DNA of 64,000 bases from Comamonas_C sp026954015. Lineage in GTDB: Bacteria; Pseudomonadota; Gammaproteobacteria; Burkholderiales; Burkholderiaceae_C. The notes below the pieces were generated by a model. That model was not told the origin of the DNA and did no database searches. It saw only the letters and a program-made list of their open reading frames with translations. The stretch lies in NCBI GenBank assembly GCA_035063785.1, contig JAPSFS010000008.1, forward strand, positions 1 through 64,000, written 5' to 3'. The translations under genes and the position numbers were made by a program. Below are positions 37,604-44,564 of the stretch, piece after piece; position 1 is the first letter of the stretch, and the number at the start of each line of letters is the position of its first letter.

Positions 37604-37888
37604 ATGCAGGCCGTCATTAACTCCAGCGTTTCGCCTTTCTCAAAGGTTTCTCCTTTGGGGTTTTGGCGCTGCGCTGGGCTTCGCCTGCATGCGCTGCGCA
37701 AGTTTCAAGCCTTTTTGGCCTACAGCGCCCGCCCAGCAAGCGCTGGCAGCTATTGTTGTTGCAGCGTTGCGCCGCTTCCGTGGCGCTGCGCTTTTTCGTG
37801 GGCCGCGCCCGTCTTCAAGTCAGGGCGCTCTCTTTTGGCCTCTGGGTCTAACTGTTCGTCGCAGCCGACCGCCTACGGCGGCGGCTGA
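37604..37888 (+). CDS. cassette 8: 94-aa ORF, paralogue of cassette 5 ORF (uncertain gene)
   Basis: Same length and layout as the cassette 5 ORF, ending in attC-encoded SSQPTAYGGG. Similarity extends upstream of the ATG (both have CCGCTTTATGCA). The middle of the cassette (37702-37765) is a well preserved dyad repeat in reverse orientation. Whether the ORF is translated is open. Two related cassettes at different positions imply duplication or two captures of related cassettes. Confidence 0.4.
   Translation: MQAVINSSVSPFSKVSPLGFWRCAGLRLHALRKFQAFLAYSARPASAGSYCCCSVAPLPWRCAFSWAAPVFKSGRSLLASGSNCSSQPTAYGGG
37702..37765 (-). repeat. interspersed dyad repeat inside cassette 8
   Basis: TTTTTGGCCTACAGCGCC then CCCAGCAAGCGCTGGCAGCT and ATTG: close to the reverse complement of the chromosomal copy at 55.3 kb (AATAGCTGCCAGCGCTTGCC). 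Confidence 0.75.
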
Positions 37889-37904
37889 ACTCAGGGCGTT
37901 ATGC
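37846..37904 (+). repeat. attC: attC site of cassette 8
   Basis: R'' GTCTAAC (37846-37852) and R' GTTATGC (37898-37904), inner stem CAGCCGACCGCCTACGGCGG. 59 bp. Confidence 0.92.
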
Positions 37905-37951
37905 CTCATGATATGGGCGCTCGGCGAGTTGAGCTCTCATGAGCACCGAGG

Positions 37952-38713
37952 ATGGTCATGCAGGATAAGCGCGTTGCATTGGTCACTGGAGCCAATCAGG
38001 GCATCGGGCTACAGATCGCCAAGAGCCTTGCGGAGAACGGTTTTACCGTCCTCGTTGGCTCGCGCAACCTTGAGAAGGGCAAGAAGGCTGCGGAAACCAT
38101 CAAGGGTGACAGCCGCGCAATTCAGCTTGACGTGACCGATCAAGAGTCCATCGCTTCGGCAGCCAACCGGATTCGTGAGGAACTGGGGCGTCTCGACGTG
38201 CTGGTAAACAACGCGGGCATTGCCCATGCGGGAAGGCCGGAGCGGTCACTTGCAGAAGTCGTCAAGTCGGGCCGTGCGAGCGCGGCATCACTTGACGAGG
38301 TGCGTGCCGTTTTTGAGACCAACGTGTTTGGTGTCATCGCCGTCACACAGGCAATGCTTCCGCTGCTGCGCGAGTCACCGGCTGGGCGCATCGTCAACGT
38401 ATCGAGCGGCCGAGCGTCACTTACCTTGGCTTCAGACCCCAAGGAATCACGGCGTCGCGACATGTTCGGCATAACCTACTCCGCGTCGAAGGTTGCTCTC
38501 AACGCAGTGACGGTCGCGTTCGCACTGGACCTTGCGTCATCAGGCATCAAGGTCAACGCGGCAGCCCCGGGTTTCACAGTGACAGCCATGAACAGCTTTG
38601 AGGGCAGACGCACTGTCGAGGAGGCCGCGCGCGAACCCGTCCGGCTTGCACTCCTCGGCCCAGACGGACCAACGGGCACCTTTTCCGATGACAACGGGCC
38701 AATTCCATGGTGA
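37952..38713 (+). CDS. cassette 9: SDR-family oxidoreductase
   Basis: A 253-aa short-chain dehydrogenase: TGANQGIGLQIA for NAD(P), LVNNAGIAHAG, catalytic Ser in VNVSSGRASL, and YSASKVAL for the Tyr/Lys pair. The extra SDPKESRRRDMFGITY segment between Ser and Tyr and the C-terminal DGPTGTFSDDNGPIPW place it with carbonyl-reductase-like SDRs, distinct from the cassette 7 enzyme. The substrate is unknown. GC content is closer to the chromosome than cassettes 2 and 3. ATG at 37952; a second Met follows two codons later. Confidence 0.88.
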   Translation: MVMQDKRVALVTGANQGIGLQIAKSLAENGFTVLVGSRNLEKGKKAAETIKGDSRAIQLDVTDQESIASAANRIREELGRLDVLVNNAGIAHAGRPERSLAEVVKSGRASAASLDEVRAVFETNVFGVIAVTQAMLPLLRESPAGRIVNVSSGRASLTLASDPKESRRRDMFGITYSASKVALNAVTVAFALDLASSGIKVNAAAPGFTVTAMNSFEGRRTVEEAAREPVRLALLGPDGPTGTFSDDNGPIPW

Positions 38714-38729
38714 TGCTGAAAGACGAGGC

Positions 38730-38787
38730 GCATGACAATTCATTCCAGCGAATGCGGTACCCGCGCCGCTGATTTCTGGCGTTAGGC
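38730..38787 (+). repeat. attC: degenerate attC site of cassette 9
   Basis: R'' GCATGAC (38730-38736) and R' GTTAGGC (38781-38787) with imperfect inner arms around GCGAATGCGGTACCCGCG. The left core is GAC instead of AAC. Confidence 0.7.
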
Positions 38788-38805
38788 CGCGTGGAGGCTC
38801 TGCCT

Positions 38806-39213
38806 ATGGCGTTCCCTTCAAAAATAGACGCTTGGCTGTTCGTCGTGCTCGTCGCTGCCGCTGGCGTTTGTGCGGTCGCAGCCGCAGCGGCGCTGCGACA
38901 GGCTTCCGGCATGGCATTGCTGGCGCTTCTTTTCATCCTTGCCATCGGAGCAACGCTCCCCGTATGGATCCTCGCATCTACGAACTATTCAGTTCAGGGC
39001 AGCACGCTACATGTCAGGAGCGGCCCTTTCGCCTGGCACATCCCCGTTTCGGCTATCACGAGCATCAAGCCGACGCATTCGCCTCTTTCAAGTCCCGCCC
39101 TCTCGCTCAGGCGGTTGCGTGTGGAGTACGGGCACGGCAAGTGCATACTGGTTTCGCCCGTTGATCAGCAAGCGTTCATCAGTGCGGTCGAAAGTGCGAA
39201 GAACGCGACCTGA
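38806..39213 (+). CDS. cassette 10: two-helix membrane protein with possible PH-like domain
   Basis: A 135-aa protein. Residues ~8-27 (AWLFVVLVAAAGVCAVAAAA) and ~37-57 (LLALLFILAIGATLPVWILA) form two membrane helices; the rest (NYSVQGSTLHVRSGPFAWHI, then PVSAITSIKP and RLRVEYGHGKCILVSPVDQ) has the pattern of a small bacterial PH-like domain. The ATG at 38806 follows GTGGAGG and is preferred to an upstream GTG at 38791. Such proteins are of unknown function. Confidence 0.7.
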   Translation: MAFPSKIDAWLFVVLVAAAGVCAVAAAAALRQASGMALLALLFILAIGATLPVWILASTNYSVQGSTLHVRSGPFAWHIPVSAITSIKPTHSPLSSPALSLRRLRVEYGHGKCILVSPVDQQAFISAVESAKNAT

Positions 39214-39266
39214 CATTTCGTCGCAGCAGACGGGCTACGCCGTCGGCTGAATTCAGGGCGTCAGGC
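39208..39266 (+). repeat. attC: attC site of cassette 10 with GTC core
   Basis: R'' ACCTGAC (39208-39214) and R' GTCAGGC (39260-39266); inner arms CAGCAGACGGGCTACGCCGT. The usual GTT crossover core is GTC here, matched by GAC in R''. Confidence 0.8.
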
Positions 39267-39294
39267 CACCTTCCAAGCATGCGAGCAGAAAACC

Positions 39295-39975
39295 ATGAGC
39301 AAAGTATTCGTCAACATTGGACTTAGCCTCGATGGCTACATGGCGCCGGACGGAATGACCATGGACAAGCCTGAGTACAAGAACTGGGGTGCCAAGTGGG
39401 GTGCGTTGATGGCCTGGATCATCAATCAACAGTACTTCCGCGAGAAGCTCCATTTCGGCCCCGGGGGAGAGGTTGGGCCTGTCAACGACATGGTTCGCCA
39501 CACCTTCGAGCGTACGGGAGCCAATATCATGGGCAAGCGTATGTTCGATCAGGGCGAGGTCAGTTGGCCGGAAGAGGCTCCGTTTCACACGCCGGTATAC
39601 GTGCTTACCCACGAAAAACGTGCCCCGTGGGTGCGTCCTGGGGGAACCACGTTTTACTTCATCAATGAAGGGCCGAAGTGCGCACTGGAGCAGGCCAGAG
39701 TGGCTGCAGGGGATGGTGACATTCGCATTTCAGGGGGCGCCGATGTCATCCAGCAGTACCTCAATCTTGGTGTTATCGATGAACTGGAGATTGCCCTGGC
39801 CCCCGTATTCTTTGGCGGTGGGCGGCGACTTTTCGACAACCTGATTGAGCCCGTGCCGCAGTTTTGCATAGACAAGGTTCTTGGTGGACCAGCTGCCACG
39901 CATTTGCGATATGTGCGTCAGCAAGGCCGGCCTGACATTTCGCATATGGACTCCCCCACAACGACAAGAGCCTGA
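39295..39975 (+). CDS. cassette 11: dihydrofolate-reductase-like (RibD C-terminal) protein
   Basis: A 226-aa protein of the DHFR/RibD-C fold: KVFVNIGLSLDGYMAPDG, TGANIMGKRMFDQGE, YVLTHEKR, IRISGGADVIQQYLNLGVID and PVFFGGGRRLFDNL. Members reduce folate-like or pyrimidine substrates; there is no basis for calling it a trimethoprim-resistance enzyme, as it differs from dfrA and dfrB types. Its attC is cut off, so the reading frame runs past R'' into flanking DNA and ends with a probably non-native tail (HMDSPTTTRA). Confidence 0.88.
   Translation: MSKVFVNIGLSLDGYMAPDGMTMDKPEYKNWGAKWGALMAWIINQQYFREKLHFGPGGEVGPVNDMVRHTFERTGANIMGKRMFDQGEVSWPEEAPFHTPVYVLTHEKRAPWVRPGGTTFYFINEGPKCALEQARVAAGDGDIRISGGADVIQQYLNLGVIDELEIALAPVFFGGGRRLFDNLIEPVPQFCIDKVLGGPAATHLRYVRQQGRPDISHMDSPTTTRA
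39930..39942 (+). repeat. attC: truncated attC at the distal end of the array
   Basis: GCCTGACATTTCG equals the first 13 bases of an attC like that of cassette 10, after which similarity stops. It marks the deletion boundary of the array. Confidence 0.7.
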
Positions 39976-40148
39976 CCGATCGGGGCCCAAGGGGCAAAAA
40001 ACCTGCAGTCGCATATCCGGCATCTGTGGTGGACTCTGTGGCGGTCCGTGCCGACATGGAGTCTGCGTCACGGCATCGCTGACCTGCTCCCCGTAATTCG
40101 TACCAAGGCAATGGAACAGAAGCCGCGCAGGGCGAAACGCACGAGCGT

Positions 40149-40206
40149 ATTTTTCTTGCCCCGGCCGGCCGCCGCACCTACCATCTCCGTCACCCCATTC
40201 GTGCCC
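40149..40206 (+). other. attI-like sequence (copy 3) beyond the array
   Basis: ATTTTTCTTGC (40149-40159) and CTACCATCTC (40178-40187) are separated by 18 bp exactly as in attI copy 1, followed by CGTCACCCCATTCGTGCCCC against TATCGTCCAATTCTAGTTAG. The crossover core is degraded. The stretch 39976-40148 before it holds no recognisable gene. Confidence 0.65.
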
Positions 40207-40222
40207 CCCTGGAGAACCCCTC

Positions 40223-40585
40223 ATGCTGCTCGCTTCCAGCATCGCCGTCGCGGTCGTGGCCCTGATCCATGTCTACATCCTCATTCTCGAAATGTTTCTC
40301 TGGACCCGGCCGGCCGGTCGCAAGGCATTTGGCCTGACGGAAGAATTCGCGGCCCAGACCAAGGTCCTGGGGGCCAACCAGGGGCTTTACAACGGATTCC
40401 TGGCGGCGGGCCTGATCTGCGGCCTGGCCCAAGGTGCAAGCGGCTTCGGCTTCAAGGTCTTCTTCCTGGCTTGCGTGCTGGTGGCCGGTCTCTATGGCGC
40501 CGCAACGGCCAGCAGGAAGATCCTGTTCATACAGGCCCTGCCCGCGGCCATTGCGCTCGCCCTCGTTCTATTGGCCCGGACATGA
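40223..40585 (+). CDS. DUF1304 membrane protein
   Basis: A 120-aa inner-membrane protein with four helices. HVYILILEMFLWTRPAGRKAFGL and ANQGLYNGFLAAGL (quoted in part) are DUF1304 hallmarks. The function is unknown. A CTGGAGA ribosome-binding site precedes the ATG. It lies directly after attI-like copy 3, so it may once have been controlled from the integron. Its stop overlaps the start of a LysE remnant (ATGA). Confidence 0.88.
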   Translation: MLLASSIAVAVVALIHVYILILEMFLWTRPAGRKAFGLTEEFAAQTKVLGANQGLYNGFLAAGLICGLAQGASGFGFKVFFLACVLVAGLYGAATASRKILFIQALPAAIALALVLLART

Positions 40586-40719
40586 ACCCGCTCCCCCAAT
40601 CGATCACGCTGGCGGGCGTCATCCTGCTGGCGTGTACCACGCCCGGCGCGGACTCCGTGGTGGCCACCCCGGGCGCGCTTCATCACCGGCAGACCGGCAT
40701 TTTCGTTGAACGGTCCTGA
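40582..40719 (+). pseudogene. LysE-family exporter, 5' remnant
   Basis: A 45-codon frame: MNPLPQSITLAGVILLACTT then PGADSVVATPGALHHRQTGI. This matches the first membrane helix and following loop of LysE/RhtB exporters (…LTPGPDxxxVxRxALxxGRRAGL), which are normally ~205 aa. The sequence then ends abruptly. It starts inside the DUF1304 stop codon. Most likely a deletion remnant. Confidence 0.5.
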
Positions 40720-40732
40720 GAAGGAAAACCGC

Positions 40733-41104
40733 TTGACCAAGAAATACCTGGCCATCCCCGCCCTCTTCGCGCTGGCGCTGGCGTGGTTCGTCGCTGCGCC
40801 GGGGATCGCCGTGCACCAGATCAGCACGGCGGGGCAGGCGCGCGATGCGCAGGCGTTGGCCGAATACGTGGATTTCGAGAGCGTGCGCGCCAGCCTGACG
40901 GAGCAGGTGAACGCCCTCGTGCCGCACAGGATGGCCGGTGACGGCGACGGAGCGCGCAAGCCGCCTTCAGGCGCCGGGACAGGCTACCGCGGCATGGGCC
41001 GCTTCGCCATCACCTCGCACGCAAACCACGGCGATGCGCCGTTCGTGCCCGGCCACCGGGGACTGGGCTGGAAACCCACCGGAATCATCCTGCCCCCACG
41101 GTAA
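40733..41104 (+). CDS. DUF2939 protein, internally shortened
   Basis: The TTG start follows GAGAAGGAAAA. Residues 1-60 (LTKKYLAIPALFALALAWFV as a signal/anchor helix, then ISTAGQARDAQALAEYVDFE and SVRASLTEQVNALV) match the start of DUF2939, and the end (FVPGHRGLGWKPTGIILPP) resembles its C terminus, but the ~90 residues between are replaced by a short non-family stretch. The 123-aa product is therefore probably the result of an internal deletion and may be non-functional. It lies beside the lysE remnant in the array's flank. Confidence 0.55.
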   Translation: MTKKYLAIPALFALALAWFVAAPGIAVHQISTAGQARDAQALAEYVDFESVRASLTEQVNALVPHRMAGDGDGARKPPSGAGTGYRGMGRFAITSHANHGDAPFVPGHRGLGWKPTGIILPPR

Positions 41105-41109
41105 CAACC

Positions 41110-41673
41110 ATGACCGCACCTGCCCACTTCCCCTTGCCCGAAGATTTGCCGCGCCCCGTGGACGACGGCGCAACCGATCACCTGAGCGGGCTGACGCTGC
41201 CGCCCCTCGTGCTCCCGGCCACCGACGGGCGTGAAGTCGCACTCAACGCCCTGAGCGGGCGCACGGTGATCTACATCTACCCGATGACGGGGCGCCCCGG
41301 CGTGCCGCTGCCCGAGGGGTGGAATGCCATCCCCGGCGCGCGCGGGTGCACGCCGCAGTCGTGCGCGTTTCGCGATCACCACGACGCGCTGCGCGCGCTG
41401 GACGTGACGGTGTACGGCCTGAGCGCGCAGGACAGCGCCTACCAGCGCGAGGCGCGCGAGCGCCTGCATCTGCCGTTTGCGCTGCTGAGCGACCCGGCGC
41501 TGCGGCTGGCGGCGGCGCTGCGCCTGCCGACGTTCGAGGCCGGGGGCATGCGCCTGTACCGGCGCCTGACGCTGGTGCTGAACGGGGCGCGCATCGCCCA
41601 CGTGTTCTACCCGGTGTTTCCGCCGGACCGCAACGCTCAGGACGTGGTGGACTGGCTGCGCGCGGCGGCCTGA
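41110..41673 (+). CDS. peroxiredoxin (AhpC/TSA-type, PrxQ-like)
   Basis: A 187-aa thioredoxin-fold protein. GARGCTPQSCAFRDHHDAL contains two cysteines in a CxxxxC arrangement as in Bcp/PrxQ peroxiredoxins, with YIYPMTGRPG preceding it. It would reduce hydrogen or organic peroxides in the cytoplasm. The start is five bases after the upstream stop. The 3' end overlaps the convergent MFS gene by 37 bp. Confidence 0.82.
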   Translation: MTAPAHFPLPEDLPRPVDDGATDHLSGLTLPPLVLPATDGREVALNALSGRTVIYIYPMTGRPGVPLPEGWNAIPGARGCTPQSCAFRDHHDALRALDVTVYGLSAQDSAYQREARERLHLPFALLSDPALRLAAALRLPTFEAGGMRLYRRLTLVLNGARIAHVFYPVFPPDRNAQDVVDWLRAAA

Positions 41674-42860
41674 GCGCGGGGCGCGGGCAGCCAGCGCCAG
41701 AACATCCAGCCCGCGAGCAGCGCCATGCCGCCGACGCCGACGATGCCCCAGGCAAGCGAGGCCACCGCCGTCAGGCCCGACAGCAGCAGCGGCCCGCCGC
41801 CGCCGCCCGTGTCGGTGATGACGCGCCAGATGCCGAGGAACGGCGTGCGCCCCACCTCGGGCGAGGCGTCGGCGCCGATGGTGAGCACGATGCCCGAGCC
41901 GATGCCGTTGCCCACGCCCAGCACCATGCTGGCCGCCAGCAGGCTGGCGTAGCCCCCCGTGAACGGGATCGCGAGCAGGCTCGCGCCCATGATGAGCATG
42001 CTCGGCAGCGTGACGGCCAGCCTGCCGTGCTGGTCCATCACCTTGCCCGCGGGGTAGAACAGCAGCATGTCCACCGAGCCCATCAGGCCGTAGATGAGCG
42101 AGGTGGTGGCGGCGTCCAGCCCGATGTGGTCGGCCCACAGCGGGATCACGATCTGGCGGCAGGCGCGGATGGCCGACACCAGCGCGCAGGCCACGCCCAG
42201 CGTGAGGAAGGAGCGCGCGTGCGCACGCATGAGCGAGAGCGCCGTGGGCGCGGGCGCGGCGCTCTCGCCGCCGGCGGGCGCGCGCAGCTCCATGTCGGGC
42301 ACGAGCAGCGAGAGCGCGCCGGTGGCCACCATCACGATCAACGCGAGCCAGTACGCGCCCGCCAGGCCGATGGCGTGGATGAACGCCGCGCCGAGGAAGG
42401 GCCCGATGAACATGCCGACGCGGTGCACGCCGCCGAGCGTGGACATGGCGCGGGCACGCAGATGGGCGGGCGCGGCCTCGATGAGGAAGGTCTGGCGCGC
42501 AAGCATGAACACCGCGCGCGCCAGCCCCACCATGAGCACCGCCAGGCCGAACAGCCAGACCACGCGCGCCACGAGGCACAGCACCAGCGCCAGCAGCGCG
42601 AAGGCCGAGGCGCCCACCATCGCGCGCCGCTCGCCAAAGCGCGTGGTGAGCCAGGCCGCCGGCAGGTTGGCCAGCAGCGAGCCCATGCCCACGAGCGCGA
42701 CGATGAGCCCCGCCACCGCGGAACTGGCGCCCAGCGCGCGCGCGCTGAGCGCGAGCACCGGCAGGATCGCGCCCTCGCACACGCCGAACATGAGCGAGGG
42801 CCCGAACGCCGGCAGCGCCAGGCGGCGCAGGTTGAATTCGTCGGGGGAAAGGGAAGGCAT
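41637..42860 (-). CDS. MFS transporter, 12-helix
   Basis: A 407-aa inner-membrane major-facilitator protein. The loop between helices 2 and 3 is LTTRFGERRAMV, and QTFLIEAAPAHLRARAMSTL is typical of drug/sugar efflux MFS. Twelve hydrophobic segments fit the length. The substrate is unknown. It converges on the peroxiredoxin gene and is separated by 90 bp from a second MFS gene on the same strand. Confidence 0.87.
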   Translation of the reverse strand: MPSLSPDEFNLRRLALPAFGPSLMFGVCEGAILPVLALSARALGASSAVAGLIVALVGMGSLLANLPAAWLTTRFGERRAMVGASAFALLALVLCLVARVVWLFGLAVLMVGLARAVFMLARQTFLIEAAPAHLRARAMSTLGGVHRVGMFIGPFLGAAFIHAIGLAGAYWLALIVMVATGALSLLVPDMELRAPAGGESAAPAPTALSLMRAHARSFLTLGVACALVSAIRACRQIVIPLWADHIGLDAATTSLIYGLMGSVDMLLFYPAGKVMDQHGRLAVTLPSMLIMGASLLAIPFTGGYASLLAASMVLGVGNGIGSGIVLTIGADASPEVGRTPFLGIWRVITDTGGGGGPLLLSGLTAVASLAWGIVGVGGMALLAGWMFWRWLPAPRAQAAARSQSTTS

Positions 42861-42950
42861 GCGAAACCTGCGATTGTCGCGACAACAGCGCGGCGCTGCA
42901 CGCGCGCCCTGCGCGACCGCTCGCCCGGCCGGGGAACCGGCGGCGGCGCG

Positions 42951-44480
42951 TCAGCGCGTGGTCACGCGCGCGTCTTCGTCCACGATGGGAAAGTGCCGCG
43001 GCGCGATGAAGAGCACCGCCAGCATCAGCACCGCGAGCACGCTCATGCCGAGGTAGAGCCGGTCGGTGGCAAAGCCGATGGCGCCCCGCACGTAGGCGGC
43101 GGCCTGCGCGGCGGCGCCGCCCGCGGCGGGCGCGTGCAGCGCGGCGATCACGCCGTCCACGTTCTGCGGCAGGTGCTCGCGCAGCGGCTCGGGCGCGGAC
43201 GCCAGCCGCGCGCCGAGCGAGGCATTGAAGATCGCGCCGAACAGCGCCGCGCCCAGGCTCTGGCCCAGGTAGCGCGCGAACATGTTCGAGCCCGTGACCA
43301 CGCCGCGTTCGCCCCAGAGCACCACGGACTGCATGCCCACGAGCAGCGGCGTGGAGAGCAGCCCCAGCCCGGCGCCGAGCGCGATCTGGTCGATCAGCAC
43401 GAGCAGCGCCGGCTGCGGGTGCGGCATCCAGCCGAACGCAAGCGACGCGAGCAGGATCAGGAGCGCCCCGGCGATGGCCGCGTCGCGAAACCCGATGCGC
43501 ATGTACACGCGCGGCGAGAGCGCCGACGCCACGGGCCAGCCCATGCTGACGCCCGCCAGCACCAGCCCGGCCGCGATCGCGCCCAGCCCCTGCACCGATT
43601 GCAGAAAGGTGGGCAGGAAGACGCTGGGCGCCATCATCAACAGCCCCATCGCGATCATCGACAGGTTGGAGCCCACGAGCACGCGCCGGCGCCAGAGCCA
43701 GCCCGGCATCACCGGCTCGGGGGCGCGCCGCTCCACCCACACCAGCAGCACGAACGCGAGCGCGGCGGCGGCGAACACGAGCACGCTGCGCGCGTCGCCC
43801 CAGGGCCACGCCTGCCCGCCCTGCAGCACGCCGAAGATCAACAGGCCGAGCGCGACGAGCAGCAGCAGCGCGCCCGCGTAGTCGATGCGCGGCGTGCGCC
43901 GCTGAAACGATTCGTGCAGCGTGCGCGCCACGAGCGCCAGCGCCAGCGCGCCCACCGGCAGGTTCACGAGGAAGATCCAGCGCCACGAGACGTACTCGGC
44001 AAACGCGCCGCCGAGCAGCGGCCCGACGATGGCCGACACGCCCCAGACGCTGGAAAGCCAGCCCTGCACCACGCCGCGTTCCTGCACCGCGTACAAGTCG
44101 CCCGCCAGCGTCATCACCGTGGCCATGATCGCGCCCGCGCCCAGGCCCTGCAGACCGCGAAACCCGATCAGCGCGTGCATGTTCCACGCCGCCGAGCACG
44201 CCGCCGAGCCGATGAGAAACAGCACCGTGCCAGCGAGCAGCACGGGCTTGCGCCCGTACAAGTCGGAGAGCTTGCCGTACACCGGGATCGTCACCGTCTG
44301 CGCGACGAGGTAGATGGAAAACACCCAGCTCACGAGCGCGAGGCCGCCCAGATCGCCCACGATCTGCGGGATCGCGGTGGAGACGATGGTGGTGTCCATC
44401 GCCGCAAGCGTCATCATGGCCATCAGGCCGGCGAGGATCCAGCGGCGGTGGGATGCCGCGGCGGGTGTCAGTTCAGGCAT
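42951..44480 (-). CDS. MFS drug-efflux permease, DHA2 (14-helix, EmrB-like)
   Basis: A 509-aa inner-membrane protein. Motif A is GKLSDLYGRKPVLLAG; LAAMDTTIVSTAIPQIVGDL is motif D1, characteristic of DHA2 multidrug exporters, and SWRWIFLVNLPVGALAL is also diagnostic. Fourteen helices fit. Earlier in-frame Met codons (44489, 44519) are possible but precede no conserved sequence. No membrane-fusion (EmrA) or regulator gene is adjacent. The compound exported is unknown. Confidence 0.88.
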   Translation of the reverse strand: MPELTPAAASHRRWILAGLMAMMTLAAMDTTIVSTAIPQIVGDLGGLALVSWVFSIYLVAQTVTIPVYGKLSDLYGRKPVLLAGTVLFLIGSAACSAAWNMHALIGFRGLQGLGAGAIMATVMTLAGDLYAVQERGVVQGWLSSVWGVSAIVGPLLGGAFAEYVSWRWIFLVNLPVGALALALVARTLHESFQRRTPRIDYAGALLLLVALGLLIFGVLQGGQAWPWGDARSVLVFAAAALAFVLLVWVERRAPEPVMPGWLWRRRVLVGSNLSMIAMGLLMMAPSVFLPTFLQSVQGLGAIAAGLVLAGVSMGWPVASALSPRVYMRIGFRDAAIAGALLILLASLAFGWMPHPQPALLVLIDQIALGAGLGLLSTPLLVGMQSVVLWGERGVVTGSNMFARYLGQSLGAALFGAIFNASLGARLASAPEPLREHLPQNVDGVIAALHAPAAGGAAAQAAAYVRGAIGFATDRLYLGMSVLAVLMLAVLFIAPRHFPIVDEDARVTTR

Positions 44481-44564
44481 GGCCGCCATTGTGCTGTGGC
44501 GCGCGCGGTGCGTGGCCACGCCCGCATTGGGCCGGTTCGCGGTGAGGCGATCCGAGGGGTATGC

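Larger units (their letters stand above)
33532..39942. mobile_element. chromosomal integron: intI, attI and about eleven gene cassettes
   Basis: The integrase gene on the minus strand, an adjacent attI-like site and a run of plus-strand small genes each closed by a ~59-bp attC site define an integron. The cassettes are AT-richer and use different codons from the flanking chromosome. Most attC sites share the inner stem CAGCCGACCGCCTACGGCGG; two have a CCGACGCCGCTTCGCGGC stem; the last three are diverged. No transposon ends, IS or resistance gene are seen, so this is a sedentary chromosomal integron. The distal end is a truncated attC at 39930-39942. Confidence 0.92.

Noticed and set aside
35095..39266. 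CRISPR-like regularly spaced repeats
   Set aside because: The repeats are attC sites: imperfect, internally palindromic, separated by genes of variable length, and flanked by an integron integrase.
39295..39975. Trimethoprim-resistance dihydrofolate reductase cassette
   Set aside because: The protein belongs to the RibD C-terminal/DHFR-like group and does not resemble dfrA or dfrB resistance enzymes; a resistance claim is unsupported.
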